DNA of 59,892 nucleotides from an uncultured Akkermansia sp. (GTDB lineage Bacteria; Verrucomicrobiota; Verrucomicrobiia; Verrucomicrobiales; Akkermansiaceae): contig CANRNS010000003.1 of assembly GCA_947632055.1 (NCBI GenBank), positions 1-59,892 of the forward strand. The letters are read 5' to 3'. The notes below the pieces were generated by a model, which saw only the letters and a list, made by a program, of their open reading frames with translations, was not told where the DNA came from and made no database searches. Every line of letters begins with the position of its first letter. The stretch's first letter is position 1. Positions 40,062 to 49,125 of this stretch are shown piece after piece. A program made the translations under genes and the position numbers.

Positions 40062-40892
40062 TCAGCGTTTTGACTCGGCTGGTGATGCTTTTTTCAGCGG
40101 GCGATGAGGGGGAAATTCTCCGCGACGCATGTACTCCAATCCCTCTTCATAGGGGTGGCCATTGATAAAGATTTGCCTCGCCACAGGAGATTTCCCCGGG
40201 GGGAGCAGGACTTCCATCACGTAATCCGGATCGGAGTGTCCATGGCCCCACCGGCGCAGCAGTTTCCTCTCGCTTCGCGTCGGGTGGAACTGTACGCTTC
40301 CATCAACGTAGTAAGTTTCGATAAAGACATTGGCGAACGGGGCGGGGATGAGCTGCTCCCCGCGACGCACGGAACCCACGTATCCGTAGGTCGAATCCGC
40401 GTACAACTCGCCGCGCGTGCGCAACTCTCCCTCGCGTGGGACATCCTCGGAGCTGCCGCGCGCCTCGATGCGGCTGATGGTGTGCATCCCATCCTCCCCT
40501 TCTCGCCAGAAAACAGCAACCGGCAGTTCCTGTCCGGGATGAAAGCAGCAAGCCTTCGTTATCTCAGGGGGAGGAGCCGGACGCTCTTCGAAAGGCTGCA
40601 GGGCGGCGGCGGATTCAGCGCGCTTATTGATGAGCTTTTGCCAATCGTCCTTTTCCCACCAGATGGATCGCCCGATCAGGGGAGAAACGCCGAGACGTAT
40701 CGCATCGGTGTCGATGTCGAAATAGCCGTGCCAGTTGTAATCGGCCTTCACCAGCATGCGAGGGACGGATGGCGACGGGTCGCACAGGGCCCTGCTGCGC
40801 TCGTAGAGAAGCCTCACATCGAAGTGGATAACCGCGGCCACCAGCAGCGCCAGCACGGTGGAAACAATGATTCTGGGTACAAGATCGGTCAT
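40062..40892 (-). CDS. Hypothetical membrane-anchored protein
   Basis: From the ATG at 40892 (MTDLVPRIIVSTVLALLVAAVIHF) the protein has 276 residues: one N-terminal membrane helix (residues ~7-25), then a hydrophilic, probably periplasmic domain. A GTG three codons upstream is possible. I recognise no family. Local features include a CCF segment, the YGYVGSVRRG turn and many Arg/Glu pairs; residues ~140-220 look beta-rich. It is monocistronic, with a predicted promoter just upstream, and divergent from polA. Confidence 0.75.
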   Translation of the reverse strand: MTDLVPRIIVSTVLALLVAAVIHFDVRLLYERSRALCDPSPSVPRMLVKADYNWHGYFDIDTDAIRLGVSPLIGRSIWWEKDDWQKLINKRAESAAALQPFEERPAPPPEITKACCFHPGQELPVAVFWREGEDGMHTISRIEARGSSEDVPREGELRTRGELYADSTYGYVGSVRRGEQLIPAPFANVFIETYYVDGSVQFHPTRSERKLLRRWGHGHSDPDYVMEVLLPPGKSPVARQIFINGHPYEEGLEYMRRGEFPPHRPLKKASPAESKR

Positions 40893-40916
40893 GGCACGCA
40901 CAATCGTTACATAGAA

Positions 40917-40945
40917 AATATAGCACAGAGACGTGTCTGACCCAA
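40917..40945 (-). promoter_or_regulatory. Predicted promoter of the hypothetical membrane-anchored gene
   Basis: On the minus strand TTGGGT (40940-40945), 17 bp and TATATT (40917-40922) precede the gene; the start is expected about 18 nt before the ATG. Confidence 0.5.
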
Positions 40946-41009
40946 GAAAAATCGGTCGCTGAAATTAAGGAGCGTGAGCGACTGCTTATCTCCACAATTT
41001 CATTCGGCA

Positions 41010-41034
41010 ATTTCGCGCGCCTGAAGCGCGAAAT
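41010..41034. promoter_or_regulatory. Perfect 9-bp inverted repeat upstream of polA
   Basis: ATTTCGCGC (41010-41018) and GCGCGAAAT (41026-41034) flank a 7-nt loop. There is no T-tract, so it looks more like an operator or RNA stem than a terminator. It lies between the divergent promoters of polA and the hypothetical gene. Confidence 0.4.
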
Positions 41035-41117
41035 CCTCAGATGCACAGTAACAGACAGAACCTCTTTGCCTGCTGTTCTACTTTATCCAACGGTTGCCGC
41101 GAGGCCGCGCGTTGGCC

Positions 41118-41146
41118 TTGATTATCCGGCGCAAGAATGCTATCAT
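41118..41146 (+). promoter_or_regulatory. Predicted polA promoter (leaderless)
   Basis: TTGATT (41118-41123), a 17-bp spacer and TATCAT (41141-41146) are followed by 7 nt and the polA ATG at 41154, the same geometry as cas3. Confidence 0.6.
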
Positions 41147-41153
41147 GCTCGGG

Positions 41154-43895
41154 ATGAAGACGCTGTACATCCTGGACGGCATGGCTTTGCTCTACCGCGC
41201 ATTTTATGCGTTGTTCAACGCGCCCATGCGCACAGCAAGCGGGCTAAACACGTCTGCAGTGTTCGGATTTACCAACACACTACTGGCATTGCTGGACAAA
41301 GGAGCGCCAAGTCACATTGTCGTGTGTCTGGATCCGAGTGGGCCGACGTTCCGACATGAGAAGTATGCGGCCTACAAGGCAAATCGGCAGGCGATGCCGC
41401 AGGAGCTGCGCGACTCCATCCCACTGCTCTTGGAGTTATTGGAAGCTATGCGAATCCCGGTGGCACGTATAGCGGGATATGAGGCGGATGATTTGATTGG
41501 CACGTTCACACGGCAGGTGGACGAAAGGAATGGGGACATGCGAGCCTTCATGGTATCGGCCGACAAGGACTTGGGGCAGCTCATATCCTCTCACTGCTCG
41601 CTGCTCAAACCCGGAAAGAAGGGGAATGAGTTTGAAACCCTCGACAGCACGGCATTTTGCGAGGAGTGGGGAATCTCAACACCGACGCAAATTATCGATA
41701 TACTCGCGTTGATGGGTGATGCGTCCGACAACATACCGGGAGTACCGGGGGTGGGAGCCGTGACGGCACGCAAGCTTATCGCCCAGTTTGGGAGCGTCGA
41801 AAATCTGCTTGCGCGTACGGCAGAAATCAAGGGGAAATTACGTGAAAAAATCGAACAGAATGCCGACTCAGCTCGCCTATCGTACGATCTGGCAACCATA
41901 CGACGGGACGCACCCCTGCCCTGTACGCCTGAGGAATGCGAGCGCCGAGAAATCGACCGAGCGGCCCTGCGCACGCTCTTCGATAAGCTCGAATTTCGCG
42001 GACTCATCAAGAGGCTGAAGCTTTCAGATACGGATTCCCCGCCAGATCCGCCTCAACAAGCAACCGATGAAGACGACCTTTTGCAACCGAATCTCTTCTC
42101 AACGCCACAGCTCAGCGACATAGGCACGATTCCGCATACATACCACACCCTCACCACAGCCCAACAACGCCGAGCTTTGGCAGAGCAACTGGCTGCCGCT
42201 CCCCGCTGGGCTTTTGATACCGAGACTACGGGATTGGATCCACTGAAAGATCGCCTTATTGGCATATCATTCTGCATCACCCCACATGAAGCCTATTACG
42301 CAAGCATCGACACCCCGCAGGACGTCCAGGACTTTGCTGCGGCCTTTGCCAGCGAGGCGCTCAAGGTAGGACTGAATCTCAAGTTCGACCTGAGCGTCCT
42401 GCGGCACGCCGGGATGCAAGTGCGAGGGCCTTTTTTTGATGCCATGCTGGCGCATAGCGCGTTGTACCCGCAACTGCGGCACAACATGGACGATATGGCC
42501 GCCACTCTGCTCGGGTACCGCACGATACGACTTGAGGAGATGGCAGGGGAGAACTGTGATACAAGCTCTGTTCCCCTGTCCAAGATCGCCGAATACGGAG
42601 CGGAGGACGCGGATGTGACGTTGCGCCTGGCAGACGTCCTGGCGTCAGATTTAGCACAGCACGGGCTCACGGAACTTATGGAGCACGTGGAGTTTCCGCT
42701 TATCCCGGTGCTGACGGACATTGAGCTTGAGGGCATGCGCCTGGAACCCTCCTTGCTGCAACAGAGCGCAGATGAAATGGCTGCTCGCATCAGCGATATT
42801 TGCCTGCGCGTGGACTCTATCGTTGGGCGTCCCATCAACTTAAACTCCCCTCAGCAAGTGGGGGATCTTCTCTTCAACGACATGAAATTGCTGGCTAAGC
42901 CCAAGAAGACTCGGACGGGTCAATATGTGACGGATGAGGAGACCCTGCGGCGTCTGGAGCCCCTCTCGCCTATCGTGGGTGACATTTTGGAATTTCGTGA
43001 ACTCTCTAAATTGAAGAGCACCTACATTGACGCCTTGCCACGCTTCATCTCTCCCGTTGATGGACGCATTCACTCCAACCTCCTGCAAATGGTGACCGCC
43101 ACTGGTCGACTTGCATCCCAATCTCCGAACTTGCAGAATATCCCCGTGCGCTCTGACTCCGGCCGATTCATCCGGCGAGCTTTTGTGGCTCGCGGCGAGG
43201 GGTGGAGCATCCTCTCTGCCGATTACTCGCAGGTGGAATTGCGCATCATGGCAGCTCTCTCCGGTGATCCGGCGCTCGTCTCCGCCTTCACCCACGGACG
43301 AGACATCCATGCTGAAACTGCAGCCCGCATTTACGGCGTGCCACGCGAGGAAGTGACCTCCGACATGCGCCGCAAAGCCAAAACCGTCAACTTTGGCATT
43401 ATCTACGGCATCTCCGCCTTTGGACTCGCCCAGCGACTCAACTGCGCGCGTACCGAAGCCGCTGAACTCATCAACAGCTATTTCACCCAATTTCCACGGG
43501 TAAAAACCTGCATGGAGGAACTCACGGAACAAGCCCGAAAGAATGGCTACGCTGAAACGCTATGTGGCCGCCGCCGCTACTTGCCGGATCTCGCTGCGAG
43601 CAACTTTAACCTGCGAGCTGCAGCAGAGCGCAATGCCATCAACACGCCTATTCAAGGCACCGCGGCGGATATGATCAAGTTGGCCATGATTCGCGTGGCA
43701 GAGCTGTTACGTTCCTACCGGACGCGCATGATCATGCAGATCCACGATGAACTTCTCTTCGACCTCTGCGATGATGAAGCAGAAGAACTCGTCCCAGCCA
43801 TTGTCAACGCCATGCAGACGGCTCTTCCCTTGCCCGGAGGAGTGCCTCTCCTCGTGGAAACCGGTCGCGCTTCCAACTGGCTGGATGCCCACTAA
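41154..43895 (+). CDS. polA: DNA polymerase I
   Basis: This 913-residue protein starts at MKTLYILDGMALLYRAFYA (41154). Order: 5'-nuclease domain (residues 1-~300, with HEKYAAYKANR and VSADKDLGQL), 3'-5' exonuclease domain (FDTETTGLDPL near 353, EYGAEDADVTLRL near 480; acidic residues intact, so proofreading is likely), and polymerase domain with motif A DYSQVELRI (~689), motif B RRKAKTVNFGIIYG (~740) and motif C QIHDELLF (~862). It repairs DNA and removes RNA primers. The length is typical of family A. It is followed 22 nt later by ispF. Confidence 0.98.
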   Translation: MKTLYILDGMALLYRAFYALFNAPMRTASGLNTSAVFGFTNTLLALLDKGAPSHIVVCLDPSGPTFRHEKYAAYKANRQAMPQELRDSIPLLLELLEAMRIPVARIAGYEADDLIGTFTRQVDERNGDMRAFMVSADKDLGQLISSHCSLLKPGKKGNEFETLDSTAFCEEWGISTPTQIIDILALMGDASDNIPGVPGVGAVTARKLIAQFGSVENLLARTAEIKGKLREKIEQNADSARLSYDLATIRRDAPLPCTPEECERREIDRAALRTLFDKLEFRGLIKRLKLSDTDSPPDPPQQATDEDDLLQPNLFSTPQLSDIGTIPHTYHTLTTAQQRRALAEQLAAAPRWAFDTETTGLDPLKDRLIGISFCITPHEAYYASIDTPQDVQDFAAAFASEALKVGLNLKFDLSVLRHAGMQVRGPFFDAMLAHSALYPQLRHNMDDMAATLLGYRTIRLEEMAGENCDTSSVPLSKIAEYGAEDADVTLRLADVLASDLAQHGLTELMEHVEFPLIPVLTDIELEGMRLEPSLLQQSADEMAARISDICLRVDSIVGRPINLNSPQQVGDLLFNDMKLLAKPKKTRTGQYVTDEETLRRLEPLSPIVGDILEFRELSKLKSTYIDALPRFISPVDGRIHSNLLQMVTATGRLASQSPNLQNIPVRSDSGRFIRRAFVARGEGWSILSADYSQVELRIMAALSGDPALVSAFTHGRDIHAETAARIYGVPREEVTSDMRRKAKTVNFGIIYGISAFGLAQRLNCARTEAAELINSYFTQFPRVKTCMEELTEQARKNGYAETLCGRRRYLPDLAASNFNLRAAAERNAINTPIQGTAADMIKLAMIRVAELLRSYRTRMIMQIHDELLFDLCDDEAEELVPAIVNAMQTALPLPGGVPLLVETGRASNWLDAH

Positions 43896-43917
43896 ACCTC
43901 ACCTGACCACACACACC

Positions 43918-44403
43918 ATGATACCTCTTGTCGGATTCGGTTACGATATTCACCGCTTCTCCACGGCTCCACGTCCGCTCGTGCTCGGGGGCGTGCGCGT
44001 GCACGATACCCGTGGGCTGGATGGTCACAGCGATGCCGATGTGCTCTGCCACGCGCTGGCAGACGCCATACTCGGCTCCATCGGCGAACCGGACATCGGC
44101 CACTGGTTCCCGCCCACGGACCCGGCATGCGCTGGCATCTGCTCACTGCGCATCGTGGAAAAAGCCGTAGAATTGCTGCGCGCAAAGGGAGGGAAAGTTG
44201 GAAACGCCGACTGCACGCTCATTGCCGAAGCGCCGCGCATCCTGCCTCACGTACCCGCCATGAAAGACGCGCTTTCACATATACTCGGTGTTGCACCGGC
44301 GAGCATCGGCATCAAGGCGACCACCAATGAAAAGCTGGGGAGCATCGGACGCGGTGAAGGCATCGCCGCCTTTGCCACCGTCTGTGTGCTGCTGCCGGAG
44401 TAA
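43918..44403 (+). CDS. ispF: 2-C-methyl-D-erythritol 2,4-cyclodiphosphate synthase
   Basis: The ATG at 43918 (MIPLVGFGYDIHRF) gives 161 residues, the family length; the open frame upstream runs into polA. The zinc ligands are in GYDIHRF and the conserved GHSDADVLCHALADAILG follows, with IKATTNEKLGSIGRGEGIAAFA near the end. The enzyme forms MEcPP in the non-mevalonate isoprenoid pathway. It lies between polA and pncC with short gaps. Confidence 0.97.
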   Translation: MIPLVGFGYDIHRFSTAPRPLVLGGVRVHDTRGLDGHSDADVLCHALADAILGSIGEPDIGHWFPPTDPACAGICSLRIVEKAVELLRAKGGKVGNADCTLIAEAPRILPHVPAMKDALSHILGVAPASIGIKATTNEKLGSIGRGEGIAAFATVCVLLPE

Positions 44404-44426
44404 CCCAAGGTCTCTTCTCCACTGTC

Positions 44427-44909
44427 ATGTCTGCCCAGCCCATAGCTGAAAAACTTGTCAAAGCGCTCACGCAACAATCACTTACTATCGCCACGGCGGA
44501 GAGCTGCACGGGAGGTCTCATTGCTGCTGCCATCACCGACATCCCCGGCGCCTCGCAGGCCTTTCGCTACGGCTGGGTCACTTACAGCAACGAGGCCAAA
44601 CAACGCCTGCTCAATGTGCCTGCGGCACTCATTGCCCAACACAGCGTGGTGAGTGAGCCAGTGGTGCTATCCATGGCGGACGGGGCGCGCAAGCTGGCAA
44701 AGGCCGACCTGGCAATTGCCGTCTCCGGCAACGCTGGTCCCACGGCTGCGATGGATGAACCGCCTGTGGGCACCGTATGCATTGCCGTGAAAGCGCGGGA
44801 AAAAGCACAGGCTGTCACTTTGTCACTCCCCGGACTCAGCCGTAACGAGTTTCGAAAAATCGTCACTGCCCGCGCTCTTGAACTGGCTTTGCGCATCATT
44901 ACCTGCTAA
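44427..44909 (+). CDS. pncC: CinA C-terminal domain protein, nicotinamide-nucleotide amidohydrolase
   Basis: This 160-residue protein has the family motifs TIATAESCTGGLIAAAITDIPGAS, VSEPVVLSMADGARK and DLAIAVSGNAGP. PncC deamidates nicotinamide mononucleotide to nicotinic-acid mononucleotide in NAD recycling. There is no COG1058 N-terminal domain, so it is a stand-alone form. It follows ispF by 23 nt and precedes the ilvA promoter. Confidence 0.93.
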   Translation: MSAQPIAEKLVKALTQQSLTIATAESCTGGLIAAAITDIPGASQAFRYGWVTYSNEAKQRLLNVPAALIAQHSVVSEPVVLSMADGARKLAKADLAIAVSGNAGPTAAMDEPPVGTVCIAVKAREKAQAVTLSLPGLSRNEFRKIVTARALELALRIITC

Positions 44910-44916
44910 TTCGTAC

Positions 44917-44944
44917 TTGCAAAAGGCGATAGGATGCATACAAT
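44917..44944 (+). promoter_or_regulatory. Predicted ilvA promoter
   Basis: TTGCAA (44917-44922), a 16-bp spacer and TACAAT (44939-44944) lie upstream of ilvA, predicting a ~16-nt leader. Confidence 0.55.
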
Positions 44945-44966
44945 AGGCGCAGCGAACATATAAGTC

Positions 44967-46538
44967 ATGAAGGACGTGTGTGATAAGCTCTTTGACGAGA
45001 TTTTGGAGGCGCGTGAACGCGTGTATGCCGTGGGTGAAGCAACCCCGCTGCAGCGTCTCAACCTGCCAGGCATTGATGCCAATGTGTACGCAAAACGTGA
45101 GGATTTGGGACCCATCAAGGCTTACAAATGGCGTGGCGCATACAACTGCATGGCGAAACTCACCCCGGAGCAGCGAGCCAACGGCGTCGTGGCGGCCAGT
45201 GCCGGCAACCATGGACAGGGAGTGGCCCTGGCAGCGGCGAAATTGGGTTGCATGGCGCATATCTTCATGCCTCGCTCCACACCCATCGTCAAGCAAAATG
45301 CCGTGCGCATGCACGGCGGCGAGCACGCGCAAATCATTTTGACGGGAGATTCATACGATGCGGCCTCAGCTGCTGCGCACGAATTTGCTGAACAGAGGGG
45401 GCTCACCTTTGTTCATCCCTACGATGATTTGACCACCATGGGAGGACAGGGCACGCTGGCAGATGAAGTTGTCATGAGTGGTACGGGTCCCTTTGACCGC
45501 GTCTACTTGCAGATAGGAGGCGGCGGATTGGCCTCGGCGTGCGCCTGCTGGTTCAAAAAATTTTGGCCGGGGTGCCGCTGCATCGGCGTGGAAGGCGTGG
45601 ACCAGGCTTCCATGAAGCTGGCGGTAGAAAGTGGCGAACGCCGCGAGCTTTCTTATGTGGACGTGTTCTGCGATGGCACGGCCGTACGCATTGCGGGGGA
45701 ACATACTTACCAGCTCTGCAGCCAACTGCTGGATGGCTACGTAACAGTCACCAACGATGAGGTTTGTCAGGCTATCCGCGCTGTGTGGAACAGCCTGCGT
45801 GTTGCCCCCGAGCCTTCCGGCGCCATGGGGCTTGCCGCACTGATGCAGGATTGGGATCAAGGACGCATTCAACCCGGTGAGAAGTGTCTCGTCATTATCT
45901 CTGGCGCGAATATGGACTTCTCTCAGCTCGGCGTGGTGGCGGGACGGGCCGGCGTTCGTGAGAGCAATCGAAAACTGCGCTATCTGCGCATACCCATGGA
46001 AACAAAAAGAGGGCAAATATTGCGCTATCTGGAAAACATTCCCGACGGGGTGCAGCTCATGGATGTGCAATTCGGTCGCATCAATTCTGACCTGCAATAC
46101 CCGGTCTTTGGCGTGCTGGGTACCAAGCAACAGTTCGAGGACATCCAGCGCCGCCTGAGTGAGCATGGTATGGAGGCGCAGGATGTGTCCAACGACGAAG
46201 ACGTTGTCTTCCGCATGATATCCTACGACCGCGTGCACCTGAGTCATCCCGTCTTTTTTGTCATTGAGTTTCCGGAACGTCCGGGAGCTTTCCTGGAATT
46301 TATGCGGGCAATGGGCGAATACGCTAACCTGTGCTATTTCAACTACCGCTATTCAGGCGAATCGGTGGGGCGTGCGCTGGTTGGACTGGAGTTTGCCAGC
46401 CGTGAAGATCGCGACATCTGCCGTGCCCGCGCGGAACAGATGAAAGGTACGACGATTCAGCGCATCCACGAACTGAGTGATGACGTGCGTCGCCGCGTAC
46501 TCGGACGCATGAGTCCGGAAAAGGGGGATGCATGCTAA
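44967..46538 (+). CDS. ilvA: Threonine ammonia-lyase (biosynthetic, long form)
   Basis: This 523-residue PLP enzyme converts threonine to 2-oxobutyrate for isoleucine synthesis. The PLP lysine is in IKAYKWRGAYN, with AASAGNHGQGVALAAAKLG and the glycine loop IGGGGLASA. The C-terminal ~190 residues hold two ACT-like regulatory domains (GQILRYLENIPDGVQL; HPVFFVIEFPERPGAFLEF), typical of isoleucine-inhibited enzymes. The C-terminus overlaps maf by 7 nt. It has its own promoter. Confidence 0.96.
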   Translation: MKDVCDKLFDEILEARERVYAVGEATPLQRLNLPGIDANVYAKREDLGPIKAYKWRGAYNCMAKLTPEQRANGVVAASAGNHGQGVALAAAKLGCMAHIFMPRSTPIVKQNAVRMHGGEHAQIILTGDSYDAASAAAHEFAEQRGLTFVHPYDDLTTMGGQGTLADEVVMSGTGPFDRVYLQIGGGGLASACACWFKKFWPGCRCIGVEGVDQASMKLAVESGERRELSYVDVFCDGTAVRIAGEHTYQLCSQLLDGYVTVTNDEVCQAIRAVWNSLRVAPEPSGAMGLAALMQDWDQGRIQPGEKCLVIISGANMDFSQLGVVAGRAGVRESNRKLRYLRIPMETKRGQILRYLENIPDGVQLMDVQFGRINSDLQYPVFGVLGTKQQFEDIQRRLSEHGMEAQDVSNDEDVVFRMISYDRVHLSHPVFFVIEFPERPGAFLEFMRAMGEYANLCYFNYRYSGESVGRALVGLEFASREDRDICRARAEQMKGTTIQRIHELSDDVRRRVLGRMSPEKGDAC

Positions 46539-47080
46539 TTCTGGCATCCCAATCCCCGCGTCGGCGCGACCTCCTGCAGCGTACGAAACTGAATTTCTGC
46601 GTCCTCAGTCGCCCGGCCAAGGAGGAGAATCATGCGGCGCTGCCCCCTGAGCAACTCTGCGCGCGAAATGCTTTTGCCAAAGCAGAAGCAGTGGCAAAAG
46701 ACTTCCATGACCATACGATTATCGGGGCCGATACGCTCGTGTTCCTGGACGGGAAACCATTAGGCAAGCCGACTGACATGGCGGACGCACACCGCATGCT
46801 CGCCGAGCTTCAAGGACGCACCCACAGCGTATGCACTGCCGTGGCGATCCTGTTTCCCAATGGAAAGCGGCGCGACTTTGCCGTAACCAGCCACGTTACT
46901 TTCCGTTCCATGAGTGAGAGCGATATTGACCGCTATCTTGCAGAGGTGCCAGTGCTGGACAAAGCGGGCGCCTACGCCATGCAGGAAAAAAGTGAATTGA
47001 TTGTAGCCGATGTGCAGGGGGATATCGACAACGTGATTGGGCTGCCAGTCACCCGGCTGCTGCAAGAACTCACTGCGTGA
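46532..47080 (+). CDS. maf: Maf-like nucleotide pyrophosphatase
   Basis: This 182-residue protein begins MLILASQSPRRRDLLQ and carries ADTLVFLDGKPLGKP and the YAMQEKSELIV segment. Maf enzymes hydrolyse dTTP/UTP or modified nucleotides; the YhdE-type subgroup is the likeliest by length and motif. It overlaps ilvA and ends 1 nt from the convergent aroG stop, with no visible terminator between. Confidence 0.94.
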   Translation: MLILASQSPRRRDLLQRTKLNFCVLSRPAKEENHAALPPEQLCARNAFAKAEAVAKDFHDHTIIGADTLVFLDGKPLGKPTDMADAHRMLAELQGRTHSVCTAVAILFPNGKRRDFAVTSHVTFRSMSESDIDRYLAEVPVLDKAGAYAMQEKSELIVADVQGDIDNVIGLPVTRLLQELTA

Positions 47081-47081
47081 A

Positions 47082-48170
47082 TTACGCGTGTCTACGGCGC
47101 TCCTGCACTCCTTTGGCGAGCGTATCGAGAATCTCCACAGTTCCATCCCAACCCACGCAAGCGTCTGTGATGCTCACGCCGTATTGCAACGGAGATTTTC
47201 CATCACACGACTGATTGCCGGGCAGCAGATTACTCTCCACCATCACCGCCCCAATATGCTGATCACCTGCAGCGAGCTGAGCGGCTACATCCTGAGCTAC
47301 GGTAAGCTGCTCTTGCCATTTTTTGTGGCTATTGCCATGTGAGCAGTCAATCATCATGCGGTTGGAAATACCGACCTTTTGCTGAGCCGCCCAAGCTTTA
47401 GCCACATGCTCCTTGCTGTAATTGGGTCCCTGAGTGGAACCGCGGAGTATCACGTGACAGAACGGATTGCCCATGGTGGATACGATAGCGGAGAGGCCCT
47501 GTTTCGTAACTGAGAGGAAACAATGCGGATGAGCCGCAGAAACCATCCCATCCACCGCAATCTGCACACTACCTGTCGTACCATTCTTAAAACCGATGGG
47601 CATGGAAAGGCCACTGGCCAACTCGCGATGCACCTGGCTTTCCGTCGTGCGCGCTCCAATCGCCCCCCAGGCGATCAAATCGCTGATGTACTGCGGGGTA
47701 ATGACATCCAAAAACTCTGTGGCGGCCGGCACTTTCATCTCCGCCAAGCGCAGCAGCAATCCACGCGCCATTCGTAAACCACTGTTCACATTATACGTGC
47801 CGTCCATAAAAGGATCATTGATAAGTCCTTTCCACCCCACCGTAGTACGAGGCTTTTCAAAATAGACGCGCATGATAAGCAGCAAATCCTCCTCATACTG
47901 GGGCATCACTTCTGCCAGATGCTCGGCGTAATCGAGCGCGGCTGCCGTGTCGTGTATGGAGCACGGACCAACAACCACTGCCAGCCGATCATCCTCTCCA
48001 TGCAAGATGCGCCCGTAATCTTCACGCGCATTGTACACGACACGCGATGCTTCGTGCCCTACAGGAAAATCTTGAATGAGAATCGCCGGGGGAATAAGGG
48101 GACGAGTTTCCGTGATGCGGACATCATCCGTAACAACCGGTTGCGTCATTTTTTCACTGCTTTCTTCCAT
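47082..48170 (-). CDS. aroG: 3-deoxy-7-phosphoheptulonate synthase, class I (AroG type)
   Basis: This 362-residue enzyme catalyses the first step of the shikimate pathway. Visible motifs are VVVGPCSIHD, MRVYFEKPRTTVGWKGLINDP, IGARTTESQVHRELASG, GFKNGTTGS and DCSHGNSHK, all of the E. coli AroF/G/H class. A start seven codons later (MTQPVVTDD) is also possible. Its 5' end overlaps the prepilin gene by 25 nt, so the two are co-transcribed. Regulation by an aromatic amino acid is likely, but which one cannot be read. Confidence 0.96.
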   Translation of the reverse strand: MEESSEKMTQPVVTDDVRITETRPLIPPAILIQDFPVGHEASRVVYNAREDYGRILHGEDDRLAVVVGPCSIHDTAAALDYAEHLAEVMPQYEEDLLLIMRVYFEKPRTTVGWKGLINDPFMDGTYNVNSGLRMARGLLLRLAEMKVPAATEFLDVITPQYISDLIAWGAIGARTTESQVHRELASGLSMPIGFKNGTTGSVQIAVDGMVSAAHPHCFLSVTKQGLSAIVSTMGNPFCHVILRGSTQGPNYSKEHVAKAWAAQQKVGISNRMMIDCSHGNSHKKWQEQLTVAQDVAAQLAAGDQHIGAVMVESNLLPGNQSCDGKSPLQYGVSITDACVGWDGTVEILDTLAKGVQERRRHA

Positions 48171-48916
48171 GAGTATATGTTGTCAAGAATGGCTTCTTCG
48201 AAAGCAGCTTTAGCGGCTTGTTGAGCTTTTTTTGCCTCTGCTTTGCTCATCTTCTTTTTCTTCTCCTTCTTCTCTTTCTTCTCCTTCTTTCCGGCCTTCG
48301 ACTTCGATTTGCCCGTTTTACCACGAGACGTTCGGGGTTTGTCAACATGGGCAGGAGCAATACCATCTGAATCCGGGCCGAGTCCATACACCAGACAATT
48401 CTCCCGTCCGATACGGACATCCGTGAAAGGATCAATGCAGCCCTCTTCCGTCTCGCATATCACGACATAATAAGGTTTTCCCCAAGGATCGTAAAGACCA
48501 AGTTTCCCAGTCTCCCCGCTGAAAAGCCCGTCGCGTGCGCTCTCGGCACGCGATGGCTTCATGTACGGTTCATTATTGATGTTGAGCTTCGTACTAGCAT
48601 CCTCATAACCGGTGAGAATACCCAACATGCCGGCATCTTTGCCAGGCAAGGTTGACAGGTAAATCTGGTCGTTCTTATCGGGCTTCACCTTTTTGGGATA
48701 ATAAGGCAAGATACCGTTATGATCCTGTTTGAAACCGGAAACGCCGGCCACCACATCTGCACATACCTTGGCGGAAGACGCAATGCGAGCATTTTCCTGC
48801 ACACCCATAATTGTCGGGTAGGCTATACCCATGAGCGTGCCGAGAATTGCTATGACAACAATGAGCTCCAACAAAGTGAACCCAAGCTTGCGTCGGAGAC
48901 AAGTAGCAATCTTCAT
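48146..48916 (-). CDS. GspG-like type II secretion/pilin prepilin with Lys-rich tail
   Basis: This 256-residue protein has a prepilin peptidase site RRKLG/FTLLELIVVIAILGTLM with the usual Glu at +5, followed by a pseudopilin-like domain including a DPWGKPYYVV segment typical of GspG. Residues ~195-235 form a Lys/Glu low-complexity tail (KEKKEKKEKKKKMSKAEAKK), uncommon for pseudopilins. Verrucomicrobial genomes carry many stand-alone prepilins of this type, and no secretion genes are adjacent. It has its own promoter and overlaps aroG downstream. Confidence 0.85.
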   Translation of the reverse strand: MKIATCLRRKLGFTLLELIVVIAILGTLMGIAYPTIMGVQENARIASSAKVCADVVAGVSGFKQDHNGILPYYPKKVKPDKNDQIYLSTLPGKDAGMLGILTGYEDASTKLNINNEPYMKPSRAESARDGLFSGETGKLGLYDPWGKPYYVVICETEEGCIDPFTDVRIGRENCLVYGLGPDSDGIAPAHVDKPRTSRGKTGKSKSKAGKKEKKEKKEKKKKMSKAEAKKAQQAAKAAFEEAILDNIYSWKKAVKK

Positions 48917-48927
48917 GCAGTCATGCT

Positions 48928-48955
48928 AGCATAAACACACCCACGGAGCAAGCAA
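48928..48955 (-). promoter_or_regulatory. Predicted promoter of the prepilin-aroG pair
   Basis: On the minus strand TTGCTT (48950-48955), 16 bp and TATGCT (48928-48933) precede the prepilin ATG by 11 nt, so the leader would be only a few nucleotides. Confidence 0.5.
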
Positions 48956-48968
48956 TTTTTGGGAAGTC

Positions 48969-49071
48969 GCATTGCCTCAAAAATAAAGTCACCGAAGGGG
49001 CCTCAAAACGAGGAAAGAGAACTCCCGAAAGCTTGGTGCCTCAAAACGTAGGGGGCGTCATATTAGACACA
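48969..49071 (-). repeat. Dispersed ~100-bp repeat, copy C (inverted)
   Basis: Read on the minus strand it starts TGTGTCTAATATGACG and ends TTTTTGAGGCAATGC. Its 3' ~30 bp are identical to copy B. It has a third internal copy of TTTTGAGGC in the middle. It fills the gap between the prepilin promoter and the 2-oxoacid dehydrogenase operon. Confidence 0.75.
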
Positions 49072-49125
49072 TGCTACTCCAAATGAGCAGGGATAGTGTA
49101 CGATGGAGGGTGGGAAGGAAGGAAA

